In this document: one piece after another, positions 16,328 to 24,390 of the stretch
How the letters are laid out: each line of letters begins with the position of its first letter
Position numbering within the stretch: position 1 is the first letter of the stretch
Assembly: GCA_047936785.1 (NCBI GenBank)
Contig: CP176394.1
From: Acidaminobacterium chupaoyuni
GTDB taxonomy: Bacteria > Bacillota > Clostridia > Oscillospirales > Butyricicoccaceae
Reading direction: 5' to 3' (one strand)
DNA length: 64,000 bases
The notes under the pieces: model-generated
Seen by the model: only the letters and a program-made list of their open reading frames with translations
What the model was told of the DNA's origin: nothing
Databases searched by the model: none
Made by a program: the position numbers and the translations under genes

Positions 16328-16660
16328 ATGCCAACCGAACTGAAAAACTATCTGCGCTTGGAGCGCTTTTCTCTTTGCCACAGGTTTTATGCGTTTCTTG
16401 ACTCCAGCGACTATCTGGCCGATCAGCTCTTCATCAAGCACAAAGTGCGGGTAAAATTCCTTCAGGAATACCAAAAGGATGGCTTTGATTTACGAACAAT
16501 TTTCTGTCGGATCCACAAGCGTGATGAGGGGGCGTTTCTTGACGCTCTGAATGAGCTTTCAAACAAAATGATGCTTTGCGGCCATGTGGACTACCCCGCA
16601 CAGTGCCGGGCGTTTATGGAGATGATCGATACGGCAAGGAAAGAGGGTGAGTGTGCATGA
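16328..16660 (+). CDS. Hypothetical protein (110 aa)
   Basis: Starts behind AAGGAGGAC seven bases upstream. It is a soluble helical protein (MPTELKNYLRLERFSLCHRF, then LADQLFIKHKVRVKFLQEYQ) and I do not recognise the family. It overlaps the next small gene by four bases (ATGA), so the two are coupled. It lies divergent to an Xre regulator inside the element. Confidence 0.68.
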   Translation: MPTELKNYLRLERFSLCHRFYAFLDSSDYLADQLFIKHKVRVKFLQEYQKDGFDLRTIFCRIHKRDEGAFLDALNELSNKMMLCGHVDYPAQCRAFMEMIDTARKEGECA

Positions 16661-16836
16661 CACAGATGGTGCCGCTTCACAAGCAGAACAAAAAAGAGCA
16701 GAGAGAATACCACTCAAAGCAGCGCGGGAGCTGGTACGGACTGTGCCCTGTGACGCGCACCGTGCCAAATGGGAAAGTATATGACAGAAACAGAGTTAAA
16801 CGAAGTTTTGCTTCAGATCGAGCAACGGAGGCTTGA
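16657..16836 (+). CDS. Very small basic protein (59 aa)
   Basis: The ATG overlaps the stop of the previous gene (ATGA), and the sequence MTQMVPLHKQNKKEQREYHS then RGSWYGLCPVTRTVPNGKVY is strongly basic. Proteins of this size and composition recur in clostridial integrative elements with no known function. Its last 56 bases overlap the following gene in another frame. Confidence 0.55.
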   Translation: MTQMVPLHKQNKKEQREYHSKQRGSWYGLCPVTRTVPNGKVYDRNRVKRSFASDRATEA

Positions 16837-17143
16837 GCAGCTTCCTTCCGAACCATCGCGGCGTGGCGGACGCCTGTACCGTCAGCAGCAAACCGTGAGA
16901 AAGAACGACCATCTGATGCGGATTGTCACCATGCACTATGTGCCCCATGCGGGTTATATTGACTGGGGCTTCGATGGCGACACGCTGCTTCACACAGGCA
17001 AGTACATCAAATACCCAAAGAATAGCAATTGCCAAAAATGGATCAAGCGAGAAACCAGCCGCCGCATTCGCTGTTGCAAATATACTCCTCGGAAGGGCAA
17101 TTTTTACCGCCGCCTCTTCGACTACTGGTGGACGCTGTACTAA
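16781..17143 (+). CDS. Hypothetical basic protein (120 aa)
   Basis: Start placed at the ATG of MTETELNEVLLQIEQRRLEQ; an ATG 12 bases earlier is also in frame. The C-terminal half (GKYIKYPKNSNCQKWIKRET then RKGNFYRRLFDYWWTLY) is basic and aromatic, which suggests nucleic-acid binding. I know it only as a conserved hypothetical of mobile elements. It overlaps the 59-residue gene. Confidence 0.62.
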   Translation: MTETELNEVLLQIEQRRLEQLPSEPSRRGGRLYRQQQTVRKNDHLMRIVTMHYVPHAGYIDWGFDGDTLLHTGKYIKYPKNSNCQKWIKRETSRRIRCCKYTPRKGNFYRRLFDYWWTLY

Positions 17144-17258
17144 ATCAATTTTTTCCGAAGTTTCAAGTGGATGCCTTGCGCCAGCCTTGCCTATATGCTA
17201 AAGTTATTGGGTAGAGATAGCGTGAAAAAAGTGCTACCCAAGATAGGAAAAGCTGAGG

Positions 17259-18068
17259 ATGACAGAAAAACGCATTTTCGACACAACAGAATATGCGATG
17301 GAATTGTTCAATGACGAGATGGGGACATCGTTCTCCATGGACAGTGTTATTGTTCGTTGCTTCACACCGAAAACAGGACTATCCATCTACAAAGCGCTCT
17401 GCTCTGAGTTCTTTCCATTGTGGGAGGATCGAGCTGTTGAAGATCATGGGTATTTTGAATCCTTCCTCGGATATGCATTTTATTCTGATGAACATGATGG
17501 CATCATGCTTCGGTCTGATGTTGAGATGCCAGAAGAATACCTCATTGCCGTAATTCTGCATGAATTAGCGCACATTTTTTGTTCGCACAATGAAATACCC
17601 GGTGGACTCTTTTATTCCAGATACTGCGATGTTGAAACCGAGAACAAGATTGAGAACGGAACAATGTGCGCTGGCTATGCCATTTGGAGAGAGTTCATCG
17701 CCGACATGGTAATGACAACAGTAAATCCCTTTTATCAGGGACATCACCTTCGAGAATCTAAACCAGAGATTAAGAAGATTTTGAAGGAATTGTTTCCAAC
17801 CGATCCAAACGCAAAACTGTGCTTATCGGTTCTCTTAACTCATGTAATGAGCAGCATTGAAATCATTTCCGCAGAGTCTTGGGAGGCAGCGGAGCAAATC
17901 CTTCGAAAAAGCCAGCTCTTTCCCAAAGAACAGTTTTATGCGATATTCCATTTAGTGTGGGGCAACCTTCGGCGTGGTGACTTCTGGACAATTACGCCTG
18001 ACTTCATCATGGATTTAGGCAGCCAGTATCTTCTCTTAATGACTGGTATGATGATGGCGTCTATTTGA
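17259..18068 (+). CDS. IrrE/ImmA-like zinc metallopeptidase-type protein
   Basis: A 269-residue protein with the zinc-binding motif HELAHIFCSH near residue 100. The downstream glutamate is likely in WREFIADMV near residue 147. This matches the HExxH...E arrangement of the ImmA/IrrE family; the acidic catalytic Glu is present. Family members cleave phage or element repressors (ImmA in ICEBs1) or act as stress regulators. Several Xre-type repressors in this element are possible substrates, but no direct link is visible. The N-terminal region (residues 1-90) has no domain that I can name. The pRiA4b-type gene follows 17 bases later. Confidence 0.72.
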   Translation: MTEKRIFDTTEYAMELFNDEMGTSFSMDSVIVRCFTPKTGLSIYKALCSEFFPLWEDRAVEDHGYFESFLGYAFYSDEHDGIMLRSDVEMPEEYLIAVILHELAHIFCSHNEIPGGLFYSRYCDVETENKIENGTMCAGYAIWREFIADMVMTTVNPFYQGHHLRESKPEIKKILKELFPTDPNAKLCLSVLLTHVMSSIEIISAESWEAAEQILRKSQLFPKEQFYAIFHLVWGNLRRGDFWTITPDFIMDLGSQYLLLMTGMMMASI

Positions 18069-18085
18069 TTTGAAAGGAGATTGCC

Positions 18086-18835
18086 ATGGCTTCTCACCCA
18101 ATCTATCAATTCTATGCTGAGCTTGATGATTATGAACCGAAAATCTGGCGGCGATTCCAAGTTATGAACAACATAACGATTGCCCGTCTGGGGTATATCG
18201 TCATGACTATGTTTGAAATGAAAGCAAGCCATTTGTTCTGCTTTGAGGTGCCATTTGGCGCAAACCATTACAGGCGAATGAAGCAGCGGCTTACCGAAGA
18301 CGAGCTCAACAAACTCATTGGCATTTGGGACAAGGATGAAGTCGTTCGCTATGAAGTTCAAAACGAAATGACGGAAGATTTCGAGGATGAAAGCGCCGAA
18401 AATGCGGCAGCCGAAAATCTTCCTCGTGTCATCTATCATGTTGGCGACGAGTTGTCCCTTTCCTACGATTACGGAGATGGCTGGGAAGTCAAACTGGTTT
18501 TGGAGCAGATCATGGAGGATAAGGATTTGCCGGGAAAGGAACTGCCGCGTGTTCTTGCCGGCGAAGGGTACGGGATCATTGAGGACTGCGGAGGAACCAG
18601 CGGACTTGAAGATATCGCAAAAGCCTTTGCCAAAAAGAAGGGCTCCAAATATAAGGAATACTCCGAATGGCTTGGGATGGACGCTCTCGATTTGATTTCT
18701 TTTGACATTGCCGATATGAACTTCCGCTTGAAGAAAGTGCCTCGCATCTACGCTGACGCATATGAGCACGGGCTTGAGCCGACAAAGCAATCCATGAATC
18801 TGCTGGAACGGAAGTACAAGCAGGCTCAAAGATAA
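18086..18835 (+). CDS. Plasmid pRiA4b ORF-3 family protein
   Basis: A 249-residue protein. Its N-terminus (YQFYAELDDYEPKIWRRFQV) and central YDYGDGWEVKLVLE, with a later DCGGTSGLEDI, are the conserved blocks of the pRiA4b ORF-3-like family. These proteins are common on plasmids and mobile elements and their function is unknown. AAAGGAG precedes the ATG by eight bases. An acidic insertion (DFEDESAENAAAEN) interrupts the domain at about residue 95-108. It is the last gene before a strong terminator and ends the element's rightward block. Confidence 0.85.
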   Translation: MASHPIYQFYAELDDYEPKIWRRFQVMNNITIARLGYIVMTMFEMKASHLFCFEVPFGANHYRRMKQRLTEDELNKLIGIWDKDEVVRYEVQNEMTEDFEDESAENAAAENLPRVIYHVGDELSLSYDYGDGWEVKLVLEQIMEDKDLPGKELPRVLAGEGYGIIEDCGGTSGLEDIAKAFAKKKGSKYKEYSEWLGMDALDLISFDIADMNFRLKKVPRIYADAYEHGLEPTKQSMNLLERKYKQAQR

Positions 18836-19238
18836 ACGGAATTGAGCAAATATCTTTTTTGCTTGGATTAAAAATTGCCCTAAAAACATAAAGAACCCCC
18901 GATACGGTCAAATCGGAGGATGTATGCCCGGAAATACTTGAAAATAAAGGCTTTCACGAAATATCTTAATTACTCGCACTCGCCATAAGAAAAGCCCTGT
19001 AACTTCAACGGTTACAGGGCTTTTTCTATTTGTTTCAGTTTTCAATTTCAGCCATGCAAAAACGCAGGTTTTTCGCAATGGTTCATGATTTGTTCTTTGC
19101 GCGATCTGTCATCGACAATGTTTCTGTTTTTGATCACCGGCGTCAGAACGCCCTATCCCGGCAAATCGGAATTTGGCGATGCGAAGGTTATGCTCATAGC
19201 CTCCATAAGAAGCTGTTATATACCCAAGATGAAATTAT
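18836..19238. other. Intergenic region at the element/core transition
   Basis: Apart from the terminator at 18989-19026 no gene is supported. The stretch 19027-19238 lies downstream of both convergent genes, and no duplicated att sequence was found. It is the likeliest neighbourhood for the right end of element A. Confidence 0.35.
18989..19026. terminator. Strong bidirectional intrinsic terminator
   Basis: AAAAGCCCTGTAAC and GTTACAGGGCTTTTT pair perfectly around TTCAACG, with an A-run on one side and a T-run on the other. Confidence 0.9.
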
Positions 19239-20132
19239 CTATCTTGCGAACCTAAATTTTTTTGTAATGGTAGGTTCTCCAAATGATGAGTATATTCTCT
19301 TTGTCTTTTCATTCCACCCAGAAATCGAAAATTCAACAACTCCAAAATCAATTCCTTTACGAATGCACTCGCATATTACAATTTTTGCAAATCCTCTGTT
19401 TTCATACCCTGATTTTGTTGCAACTACTTCAATTTCCATAAGACTATTATCTTTGTCTAAATAGCCTACACAGGAAGAAATAGGAGTATTGTTGCTATCC
19501 AATAAAACTATATTTAGTGCCTGTATCAGCAGAGGATTGGTTCTGCAATGCTTATAACCTTTATCAATAACATCGCTATATTCTGAGTTAGGATTGAAAG
19601 AAAAAAATCTCTGTTTCTCAACTGCCGTCATATTTTTAAATTTTTCTTGATCGGACAATGTGAAACCATCTGGCAATGAAATATCGGGAAATGCTATCTT
19701 GTCTTTTGAATAAGTATATGTTACATCGGCATCGGTCTGAAAAGCAAACCCATTCTTAAAAAGAATACTTTGTTGCATTACATCACATTCACTAACAATT
19801 ACAGAATATTCTTCCCCGAATTGATTTTTAAGTAAAAAATCAATCATGTTCTGAATAATCTCTTCTTTTTTTTCTGAAAGAAGATAATATTCACGCCCAA
19901 AATTTTCTGTGATTATGATTCCTTGTAGCTTGTCTGCTTTATCAAAATACAATTCAGCCTGCTTTTCAAACTGTAAATCATCTTGACTTTTTGTATCCCA
20001 CCTACCATATCTCCATGCATATATTCTTCCTACTGACCAATCGCATATATGTATTGCATTCAAACGAGTGACTAATTCAATCATTTTTTCAAAATCATTG
20101 GATTTTTCCACATATGTTCTGTGCTTGTACAA
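19239..20132 (-). CDS. GNAT-family N-acetyltransferase, AT-rich
   Basis: About 297 residues. The C-terminal half is a GNAT domain (SSCVGYLDKDNSLMEIEVVA then GYENRGFAKIVICECIRKG and YSSFGE), containing the acetyl-CoA loop. The N-terminal half looks like a diverged first GNAT repeat. The frame is open upstream to 20252, but that extension lies antiphase over the WYL gene. A strong GGAGGTGGGGAG precedes a TTG at 20132 (KLYKHRTYVEK), which I take as the start. The gene is much richer in A/T than the WYL gene beside it, suggesting acquisition. Confidence 0.72.
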   Translation of the reverse strand: MYKHRTYVEKSNDFEKMIELVTRLNAIHICDWSVGRIYAWRYGRWDTKSQDDLQFEKQAELYFDKADKLQGIIITENFGREYYLLSEKKEEIIQNMIDFLLKNQFGEEYSVIVSECDVMQQSILFKNGFAFQTDADVTYTYSKDKIAFPDISLPDGFTLSDQEKFKNMTAVEKQRFFSFNPNSEYSDVIDKGYKHCRTNPLLIQALNIVLLDSNNTPISSCVGYLDKDNSLMEIEVVATKSGYENRGFAKIVICECIRKGIDFGVVEFSISGWNEKTKRIYSSFGEPTITKKFRFAR

Positions 20133-20187
20133 TTTACTCCCCACCTCCACCAATATAAATAAACTTTCGCTCACAGCTTCCCATTTA

Positions 20188-21249
20188 TCAGTCTTTTCCG
20201 CCTGTCTGCGAAGTTTCCTTTTGGGGTTCTTTTTCGGGCGGAGTTTGGGCATAAACGCCGCTCACCCTTTCCAGGGCGCGGCAATATTCTTCGCGCACCC
20301 ATAAGGGCGAAAGGATCTGCACCTTTTCTTCAAAGCCGAAAAGCCACGAGAAAAACTGAGGGCTCACATTCACCGAGACCCACACCTCGAAAAAGCCTTC
20401 TCCCGCGGGTAAAAGCTTCAGCTGCCTGCCAAAGCGATCGGCCACCACGCCGATGAGCCGGTTTTCCATGCGCAGGCGCACCGTTTCTTCTTTTCCGCCG
20501 AACATACCGAACAACCCGCGGGAATAAACGCCCATATCGAAGTTGCGAAATTCCTGCTGGCCGTCGCGCGGCTTGGCGTTTTGGCGGATCTCGGTCATTT
20601 TATCCACGCGGTAATGTTTGATTTTCTGTGAAACGCTGTCATAGCCCACCAGATAATAATTTTCGTCTTCCCATGCCAGGGCCCAGGGGCTGATCTGATA
20701 AAGGCCGCCCTCCTTGCGAAAACGGCTTTTCACCTTTTCGCCGCCGGTGAAATCCACCACCCATTCGAAATAGCGAAAGGTGATCTGGCTTTCGGCCGCG
20801 ATGGCGTTATGCAGGGCATCCACATTATAATAAATGCTTTCGTTCATGGTTTTGATGCGGTTGGCCACATAGACCTGCCGCTGGAGCAGGCCGGCCTGAT
20901 GGCGGCTGGAAAGATTTTCGACTTTTTTGATCAGCTCGGAAGATTTGCGGGCCGTGATGAATTTTGAAGACTGCACGGCATCCACCAGCAGCTTGAGTTC
21001 GGGCATTTCAAACTCGCGCGAAGCCAGAAAATAGCCCTGCGGCTTGGCGGTCTGCTTGATGATATCCATGCCGAAAAAGCGCAGCGTATCCAGATCGTCA
21101 TAAATGCTCTTGCGCTCGGCTTCCACGCCCATGGCCTCCAGCCGCGCCAGAATATAACTCATGGTCAGGGGATGCTGTTCATCGCTTTCTTCCTCCAGCA
21201 TCCGCATCAGATAAAGAAGCTTCATTTTCTGATTGGCGCTTTTTGCCAT
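20188..21249 (-). CDS. WYL-domain transcriptional regulator
   Basis: A 353-residue DeoR-type regulator. The N-terminal winged helix is MKLLYLMRMLEEESDEQHPL then SYILARLEAMGVEAERKSIY and DDLDTLRFFGMDI. A WYL core (SQITFRYFEW ... YQISPWALAWEDENYYLVGY) spans about residues 150-215, and a C-terminal WCX region (VRLRMENRLIGVVADRFG) ends the protein. WYL domains bind nucleic acids or ligands and regulate stress or defence loci. The 128-residue hypothetical gene lies 15 bases upstream and is probably co-transcribed. GC-rich codon use marks the return to core genome. Confidence 0.9.
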   Translation of the reverse strand: MAKSANQKMKLLYLMRMLEEESDEQHPLTMSYILARLEAMGVEAERKSIYDDLDTLRFFGMDIIKQTAKPQGYFLASREFEMPELKLLVDAVQSSKFITARKSSELIKKVENLSSRHQAGLLQRQVYVANRIKTMNESIYYNVDALHNAIAAESQITFRYFEWVVDFTGGEKVKSRFRKEGGLYQISPWALAWEDENYYLVGYDSVSQKIKHYRVDKMTEIRQNAKPRDGQQEFRNFDMGVYSRGLFGMFGGKEETVRLRMENRLIGVVADRFGRQLKLLPAGEGFFEVWVSVNVSPQFFSWLFGFEEKVQILSPLWVREEYCRALERVSGVYAQTPPEKEPQKETSQTGGKD

Positions 21250-21264
21250 TTTCGCTCCCCCTTC

Positions 21265-21651
21265 CTATTGCCGGGCCAGCTGCGGGCCGCAGGAATTCCC
21301 ATAGCGCGTGGCTGTTTTCACCCCGCCGATCACGCAGGAAACGCTCTCCTGTTCCCGATATCCCAGAAGTTCTTTGAACACAAAGCCCCAAAAAGCGCCC
21401 ATCGCCTGCTTTTCTTCCCGCGAAAGCTCCCGGCGGCGCAGCTGGGGGTAAACGCATAAATGCACGCGCACAGGCGGAATGCCCATCACATCGTTGCAGA
21501 ACACATAATGGCTCATCAGCTCGGCGTTCCTCAGCGAATCGATCAGGGTCTGCCACAGCTCGCCCGATTCCACAAACGACGAAAAACGCTTATAGGAACG
21601 GGGGAACTCTTCTCTCAGCCTTGCTTCCATTTCAATGGTGGTGATCTCCAT
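21265..21651 (-). CDS. Hypothetical protein (128 aa), upstream of WYL regulator
   Basis: Unrecognised. The protein is soluble, begins MEITTIEMEARLREEFPRSY, and has no membrane segment. Start support is moderate (GGGAGG near 21665). It lies 15 bases before the WYL gene in the same direction, so the two are probably co-expressed, perhaps with the small protein as a ligand-linked enzyme or partner of the regulator. Confidence 0.65.
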   Translation of the reverse strand: MEITTIEMEARLREEFPRSYKRFSSFVESGELWQTLIDSLRNAELMSHYVFCNDVMGIPPVRVHLCVYPQLRRRELSREEKQAMGAFWGFVFKELLGYREQESVSCVIGGVKTATRYGNSCGPQLARQ

Positions 21652-21707
21652 GAAAAAACCTCCCTGTCTGTTTTATAACCGCATAATATACTCGCTTTTA
21701 AAATATG

Positions 21708-22532
21708 TCAACATATTTTCATCCACAAATAAACCACCAGCCATTTCTGGGCGGGGATGGAAAGCGACGGATGCACAGAAAGCGCCAGCGTTTTCTGCCG
21801 GCGCAAAAGGTTTTTTACAGAAGGTTGAAGAACATCGGGCAGGCGGCCCACCGAAACCTCGGCCATGGGCTGGCCCGCTTCATCCAGAAGGGGAAGCACA
21901 GGCCCCGCTTCGCCGCCCCCGCGCCGCAGCAGGAAAAGATCTAAAAATATCCATGGGCCCATGGCGGGCGGCGAAAGGCAGATCCGCTGTTTTTCGCGGT
22001 CGAGAATGGTCTGCACCACCTGCGGGTCAAGGCGTGTGCAGGGCGGCCGCGCCATGGGGGGCAGCGGCGGGCGTTCTTTGGCCGGTGGGCGGGGTGCTGC
22101 GGCCAGCGCCGCTAGGTTTCGCCTGCGCTCGGGGGCGGCCAGCGAAAGAAAATAATAAAGCTGCTGCATCCAGCCGTTTTCAAAGCAGAAGCGCATCATC
22201 CTCAGCGCCTGCTTCTGCGCCGCCGGCAGGTCTTCCATAAGGATCCGCGCCAGCTCCTCTTCTCTCAGCGCGGCTTCCGTCAGGCTGCGGGCCGTGGAAA
22301 AAGCGATCTCCGCCGGTTGGGCGATCAGCTGTTTTGCCGCCCGGGGCTGATGCAGCTCCTGGCGGAAGGCGCAAAGCATCGCCCGCCATCCCGCGGCGGC
22401 CGCCGCCGCGCCATAGGGCAGCAAGCGGACCATCCACTCCGCCGGGGGCAGCGGATGGTCGGGAAGCTCGATGGGAACCTCCACGGGAATGCAGCGGCAA
22501 AGCCCGCCGCAAAAAATGCTGATCTCTTTCAT
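21708..22532 (-). CDS. Hypothetical protein (274 aa)
   Basis: No family recognised. It opens MKEISIFCGGLCRCIPVEVP, is rich in Ala, Pro and Arg, and carries a helical middle (LTEAALREEELARILMEDLP). Other frames across this very GC-rich stretch are also open, but this strand agrees with the neighbouring leftward genes and keeps GC at third positions. No signal peptide or clear membrane segment is visible. Confidence 0.55.
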   Translation of the reverse strand: MKEISIFCGGLCRCIPVEVPIELPDHPLPPAEWMVRLLPYGAAAAAAGWRAMLCAFRQELHQPRAAKQLIAQPAEIAFSTARSLTEAALREEELARILMEDLPAAQKQALRMMRFCFENGWMQQLYYFLSLAAPERRRNLAALAAAPRPPAKERPPLPPMARPPCTRLDPQVVQTILDREKQRICLSPPAMGPWIFLDLFLLRRGGGEAGPVLPLLDEAGQPMAEVSVGRLPDVLQPSVKNLLRRQKTLALSVHPSLSIPAQKWLVVYLWMKIC

Positions 22533-22655
22533 GCCGTTTCGCCTTCTGCATCAGAATGATCTCAGGGGTGTTCCAGCAAATTTCTCCTCTGTTCTTTGCT
22601 GCTTCTTCCCCCATTGCGCGATCCTCTGCGATCCTTTCTTCTCTCTGCCCCGCCT

Positions 22656-23189
22656 TCAAACACCCGCCGCCGTTGGATTCATCGATTCCGCGGCGCCTGC
22701 CTCCGCAGGAACCGTCTGTTCTTCTTCGCCTTCCTGCGCGTATAAGCAGACGGCAAGCTTTCCGCCGTCCTCGCTCTGGCAGATCTCGGCCCACAGCCGC
22801 CACCCGCTGCGCATCAGCATGGCGGGAATGGTGTTCTGCCGCCGCGGCACATATCCCACGGGCGTGCCATCCCGGCGGCGCAGGCAAAGCGCGTTGCAAT
22901 CATGGAGGTTTTCGGGTTCGGGTTCCACCCTCAGCCGCTCGCCGCAAAAACAGGGCGGCCGGGGCGGCGCAAAATACCGCTGCCCTGCGGGCCGAAAGCG
23001 GTCGAGCAGTTGGGGCCCTTCCGCGGGGGCAAAGCGTTCCCCCAAAGCTTCTGCCCCCTGCCGCTCTGCCGCGGCGCGCAGATCGCCCAGCGCTTTTTTC
23101 CGTTTTCTGTTTTTCAGCCAGATCGCGGCGCCAAAGCCCATGGCCAAAAGGGGCGCCAGCCAAAGCCAGGCTCTCAGCGCTTCGCTCAT
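22656..23189 (-). CDS. Membrane-anchored HIRAN-domain protein
   Basis: About 177 residues from MSEALRAWLWLAPLLAMGFG, a single N-terminal membrane anchor followed by a basic KNRKRKK stop-transfer. Residues about 85-140 match the HIRAN domain: RVEPEPENLHDCNALCLRRR then GTPVGYVPRRQ, the EPxNxxDxNA...GYVPR signature. HIRAN domains bind DNA 3' ends in HLTF-type proteins; a membrane-anchored bacterial version has no assigned role. A 42-residue gene lies 29 bases upstream on the same strand. The in-frame ATG at 23225 would put 12 residues before the anchor and is less likely. Confidence 0.72.
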   Translation of the reverse strand: MSEALRAWLWLAPLLAMGFGAAIWLKNRKRKKALGDLRAAAERQGAEALGERFAPAEGPQLLDRFRPAGQRYFAPPRPPCFCGERLRVEPEPENLHDCNALCLRRRDGTPVGYVPRRQNTIPAMLMRSGWRLWAEICQSEDGGKLAVCLYAQEGEEEQTVPAEAGAAESMNPTAAGV

Positions 23190-23218
23190 GTTTGCCTCCG
23201 CGGCGGTTTTTCTGCGCA

Positions 23219-23347
23219 TCAGCAAAGATACCCCATTTCCCGCAGATCGCAGCGGGCTTCCTGGGCGCTGTCTGCCGAAAACAGAAACCGCCCCAGGGTA
23301 TCATAAACCTCCACATGACCGCCTTTATAAGTAATGGTATATTCCAT
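23219..23347 (-). CDS. 42-residue small protein upstream of HIRAN gene
   Basis: A short gene supported by a strong GGGAGGG six bases before the ATG at 23347. The product reads MEYTITYKGGHVEVYDTLGR then FLFSADSAQEARCDLREMG, a compact beta-hairpin plus helix. It resembles small conserved proteins of gut Clostridia with no known function. It probably shares a transcript with the HIRAN-domain gene. Confidence 0.65.
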   Translation of the reverse strand: MEYTITYKGGHVEVYDTLGRFLFSADSAQEARCDLREMGYLC

Positions 23348-23680
23348 CTTCAGCCCTCCCGTTTTTCTTGATAACCATACTATACCGGATAATATGACCA
23401 ATATAACGGACTTTTCCCTGCGCCGGATGCCTTATTTGCTGCGTTTGGCGCGGGCCGAAGCTTTTGAAGGTGCTTTCTTTTTTGGGATGCCGCTGCTCCT
23501 GCAAAACAGATCGAACAGCTTCTATGCGGTTATTCTATCACACTTTGTCTTTTGTGCATAGCAAATCCAGGAAACCTGCCGATTTTTGCCGAAGGCGGTC
23601 GATTTTGCTTGATGTTGCCGCCGAAACCCCTTATAATGAAGAAGAATAACGGTAAAAAAACAAGAAAAGGAGCGAACCTT
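23348..23680. promoter_or_regulatory. Divergent intergenic region with promoter for the NifU-like operon
   Basis: For the rightward operon TTGATG (23609-23614) and TATAAT (23632-23637) are 17 bases apart, about 44 bases before the NifU-like ATG. AGGAG at 23668-23672 is its ribosome site. No gene is supported elsewhere in this stretch. Confidence 0.65.
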
Positions 23681-24373
23681 ATGAACTATTCGAAAGAAGT
23701 AGAACATATGTGTCCTCTGGCGAAGGGCTGCGATCACGGCCCCGCACCGATTCCCGAAGAGGGAAAATGGGTCAAAGCTTATCAAATCGGCGATATTTCG
23801 GGCTTGACTCACGGCGTGGGCTGCTGCGCGCCCCAGCAGGGCACCTGCAAGCTGACCCTGAATGTAAAAAACGGCATTATCGAAGAAGCGCTGGTGGAAA
23901 CCATCGGCTGCTCGGGCATGACCCATTCCGCGGCCATGGCCGGCGAAATTCTGCCCGGCAAAACCATTCTGGAAGCGCTGAACACCGACCTTGTCTGCGA
24001 CGCCATCAATGTGGCGATGCGCGAACTGTTTTTACAGCTGGTCTATGGCCGCAGCCAAACCGCTTTCTCAGATGACGGCCTGCCCATCGGCGCCGGGCTG
24101 GAAGATCTGGGCAAGGGCTTGCGCAGCATGACGGGCACGATTTTTTCCACAAAATCCAAGGGCGTGCGCTATCTGGAACTGACAGAGGGCTATATCCTGA
24201 AGCTGGCGCTGGATGAAAACAGCGAAGTCATCGGCTATCAGTTTGTGCGTCTGGGCAAAATGCTGGAAGCCATCCGTCACGGTGAAGACCCCGGTGCGGC
24301 GTTCCAGAAAAACATCGGCACATACGGCCGTTTCGATGAGGCCGTGAAATATATCGACCCCCGCGAAGAATAA
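23681..24373 (+). CDS. NifU/IscU-like iron-sulfur scaffold protein
   Basis: A 230-residue protein with an IscU/NifU-N-like core. KLTLNVKNGIIEEALVETIG is followed by CSGMTHSAAMAGEILPGKTI and LVCDAINVAMRELFLQ; the Cys residues at these points correspond to cluster ligands, and an extra CC pair (GVGCCAPQQGTC) precedes them. The C-terminal 70 residues are an extension of unknown role. It is paired with the GGGtGRT gene 17 bases downstream, an arrangement I recognise from many Firmicutes. This suggests a dedicated scaffold or carrier for that protein rather than general Fe-S assembly. Confidence 0.82.
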   Translation: MNYSKEVEHMCPLAKGCDHGPAPIPEEGKWVKAYQIGDISGLTHGVGCCAPQQGTCKLTLNVKNGIIEEALVETIGCSGMTHSAAMAGEILPGKTILEALNTDLVCDAINVAMRELFLQLVYGRSQTAFSDDGLPIGAGLEDLGKGLRSMTGTIFSTKSKGVRYLELTEGYILKLALDENSEVIGYQFVRLGKMLEAIRHGEDPGAAFQKNIGTYGRFDEAVKYIDPREE

Positions 24374-24390
24374 GGAAGGAGGAACACATT

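Larger units (their letters stand above)
1..19000. mobile_element. Integrative element, right-hand part (left end outside window)
   Basis: The first 19 kb carry two serine recombinase loci, ParB-like proteins, Xre regulators, an RloA/RloB-like defence pair and many small accessory genes in overlapping operons. GC is visibly lower than in the flanking core. No relaxase, coupling protein or T4SS gene is visible, so whether it is an ICE, an IME or a phage-like element cannot be decided. The right boundary is inferred to lie between the terminator at 18989-19026 and the WYL gene at 20188; no attachment repeat was identified. Confidence 0.6.

Noticed and set aside
20133..20252. N-terminal extension of the GNAT protein up to 20252
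   Set aside because: It overlaps the end of the WYL gene out of phase and has no ribosome site; a strong site precedes the TTG at 20132.
21635..22899. Large open frames on both strands in the GC-rich stretch
   Set aside because: High GC leaves several frames open; only the leftward frame 21708-22532 agrees with neighbouring orientation and third-position GC. The others look like shadows.
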